6,012 bases of DNA. It comes from Limisphaerales bacterium (GTDB lineage Bacteria; Verrucomicrobiota; Verrucomicrobiae; Limisphaerales; UBA11358). A program made the translations under genes and the position numbers. Below the pieces are notes generated by a model that was not told the origin of the DNA, did no database searches, and worked only from the letters and a program-made list of their open reading frames with translations. The stretch spans positions 254-6,265 of the forward strand of contig PLZL01000428.1 of the NCBI GenBank assembly GCA_003152145.1, read 5' to 3'. Below are positions 5,988 to 6,012 of the stretch, piece by piece; the first letter of the stretch is position 1; each line of letters opens with the position of its first letter.

Positions 5988-6012
5988 AAAACCCGGAGCC
6001 GAACATGGGCGG

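Noticed and set aside
5824..6006. Alternative ATG at 6006 as start of the propeller gene
   Set aside because: This ATG is not in frame with the repeat protein; it gives a 60-residue arginine-rich shadow.

Overview
This window looks like chromosomal DNA from a Verrucomicrobiota bacterium, probably of the Pedosphaera/Limisphaerales kind. That assignment is inference. It rests on three things: a secreted repeat protein ending in an 'LESSTNYTTW...FYRLRF' tail of a type I associate with that phylum; short palindromic elements translated as 'GRAGVPPAC', 'GQASRLS' and 'ETGRIPVLR', which I recall from such genomes; and moderately high GC. No rRNA, tRNA, CRISPR array or transposase gene is visible.

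Layout. Positions 1-226 (minus) hold the N-terminus of a Yip1-like membrane protein cut by the left edge. An 84-bp divergent gap separates it from a DivIC/FtsB-type cell-division gene (310-633, plus). That gene converges, with a 4-bp gap, on a conspicuously AT-rich gene for a secreted bilobed retropepsin-like aspartic protease with a C-terminal PDZ domain (638-1810, minus). Upstream of the protease on the same strand, 34 bp away, is frr, ribosome recycling factor (1845-2405, minus). A 200-bp divergent region (2406-2605) carries a perfect 8-bp inverted repeat and a decayed palindromic element. Next is a B12-binding-type radical SAM protein of the DUF4080 family (2606-4252, plus). A 70-bp gap with no recognisable signal leads to a convergent gene for a secreted SBBP-type beta-propeller protein (4323-5987 or beyond, minus), whose true start may lie past the right edge.

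The most interesting signal is in the radical SAM gene. It appears to have been invaded twice, in frame, by about 75-bp double-hairpin palindromic elements (2993-3068 and 3894-3967). Both have GTAGG...CCTAC termini, and both add about 25 residues without breaking the protein. A third, degenerate relative lies just upstream of the same gene. This resembles the protein-coding palindromic elements known from Rickettsia (RPEs), here in an apparently unrelated phylum.

The genes do not form one pathway. frr and ftsB are core translation and division genes, the protease and propeller proteins are predicted to be exported, and the radical SAM protein has no assigned reaction.
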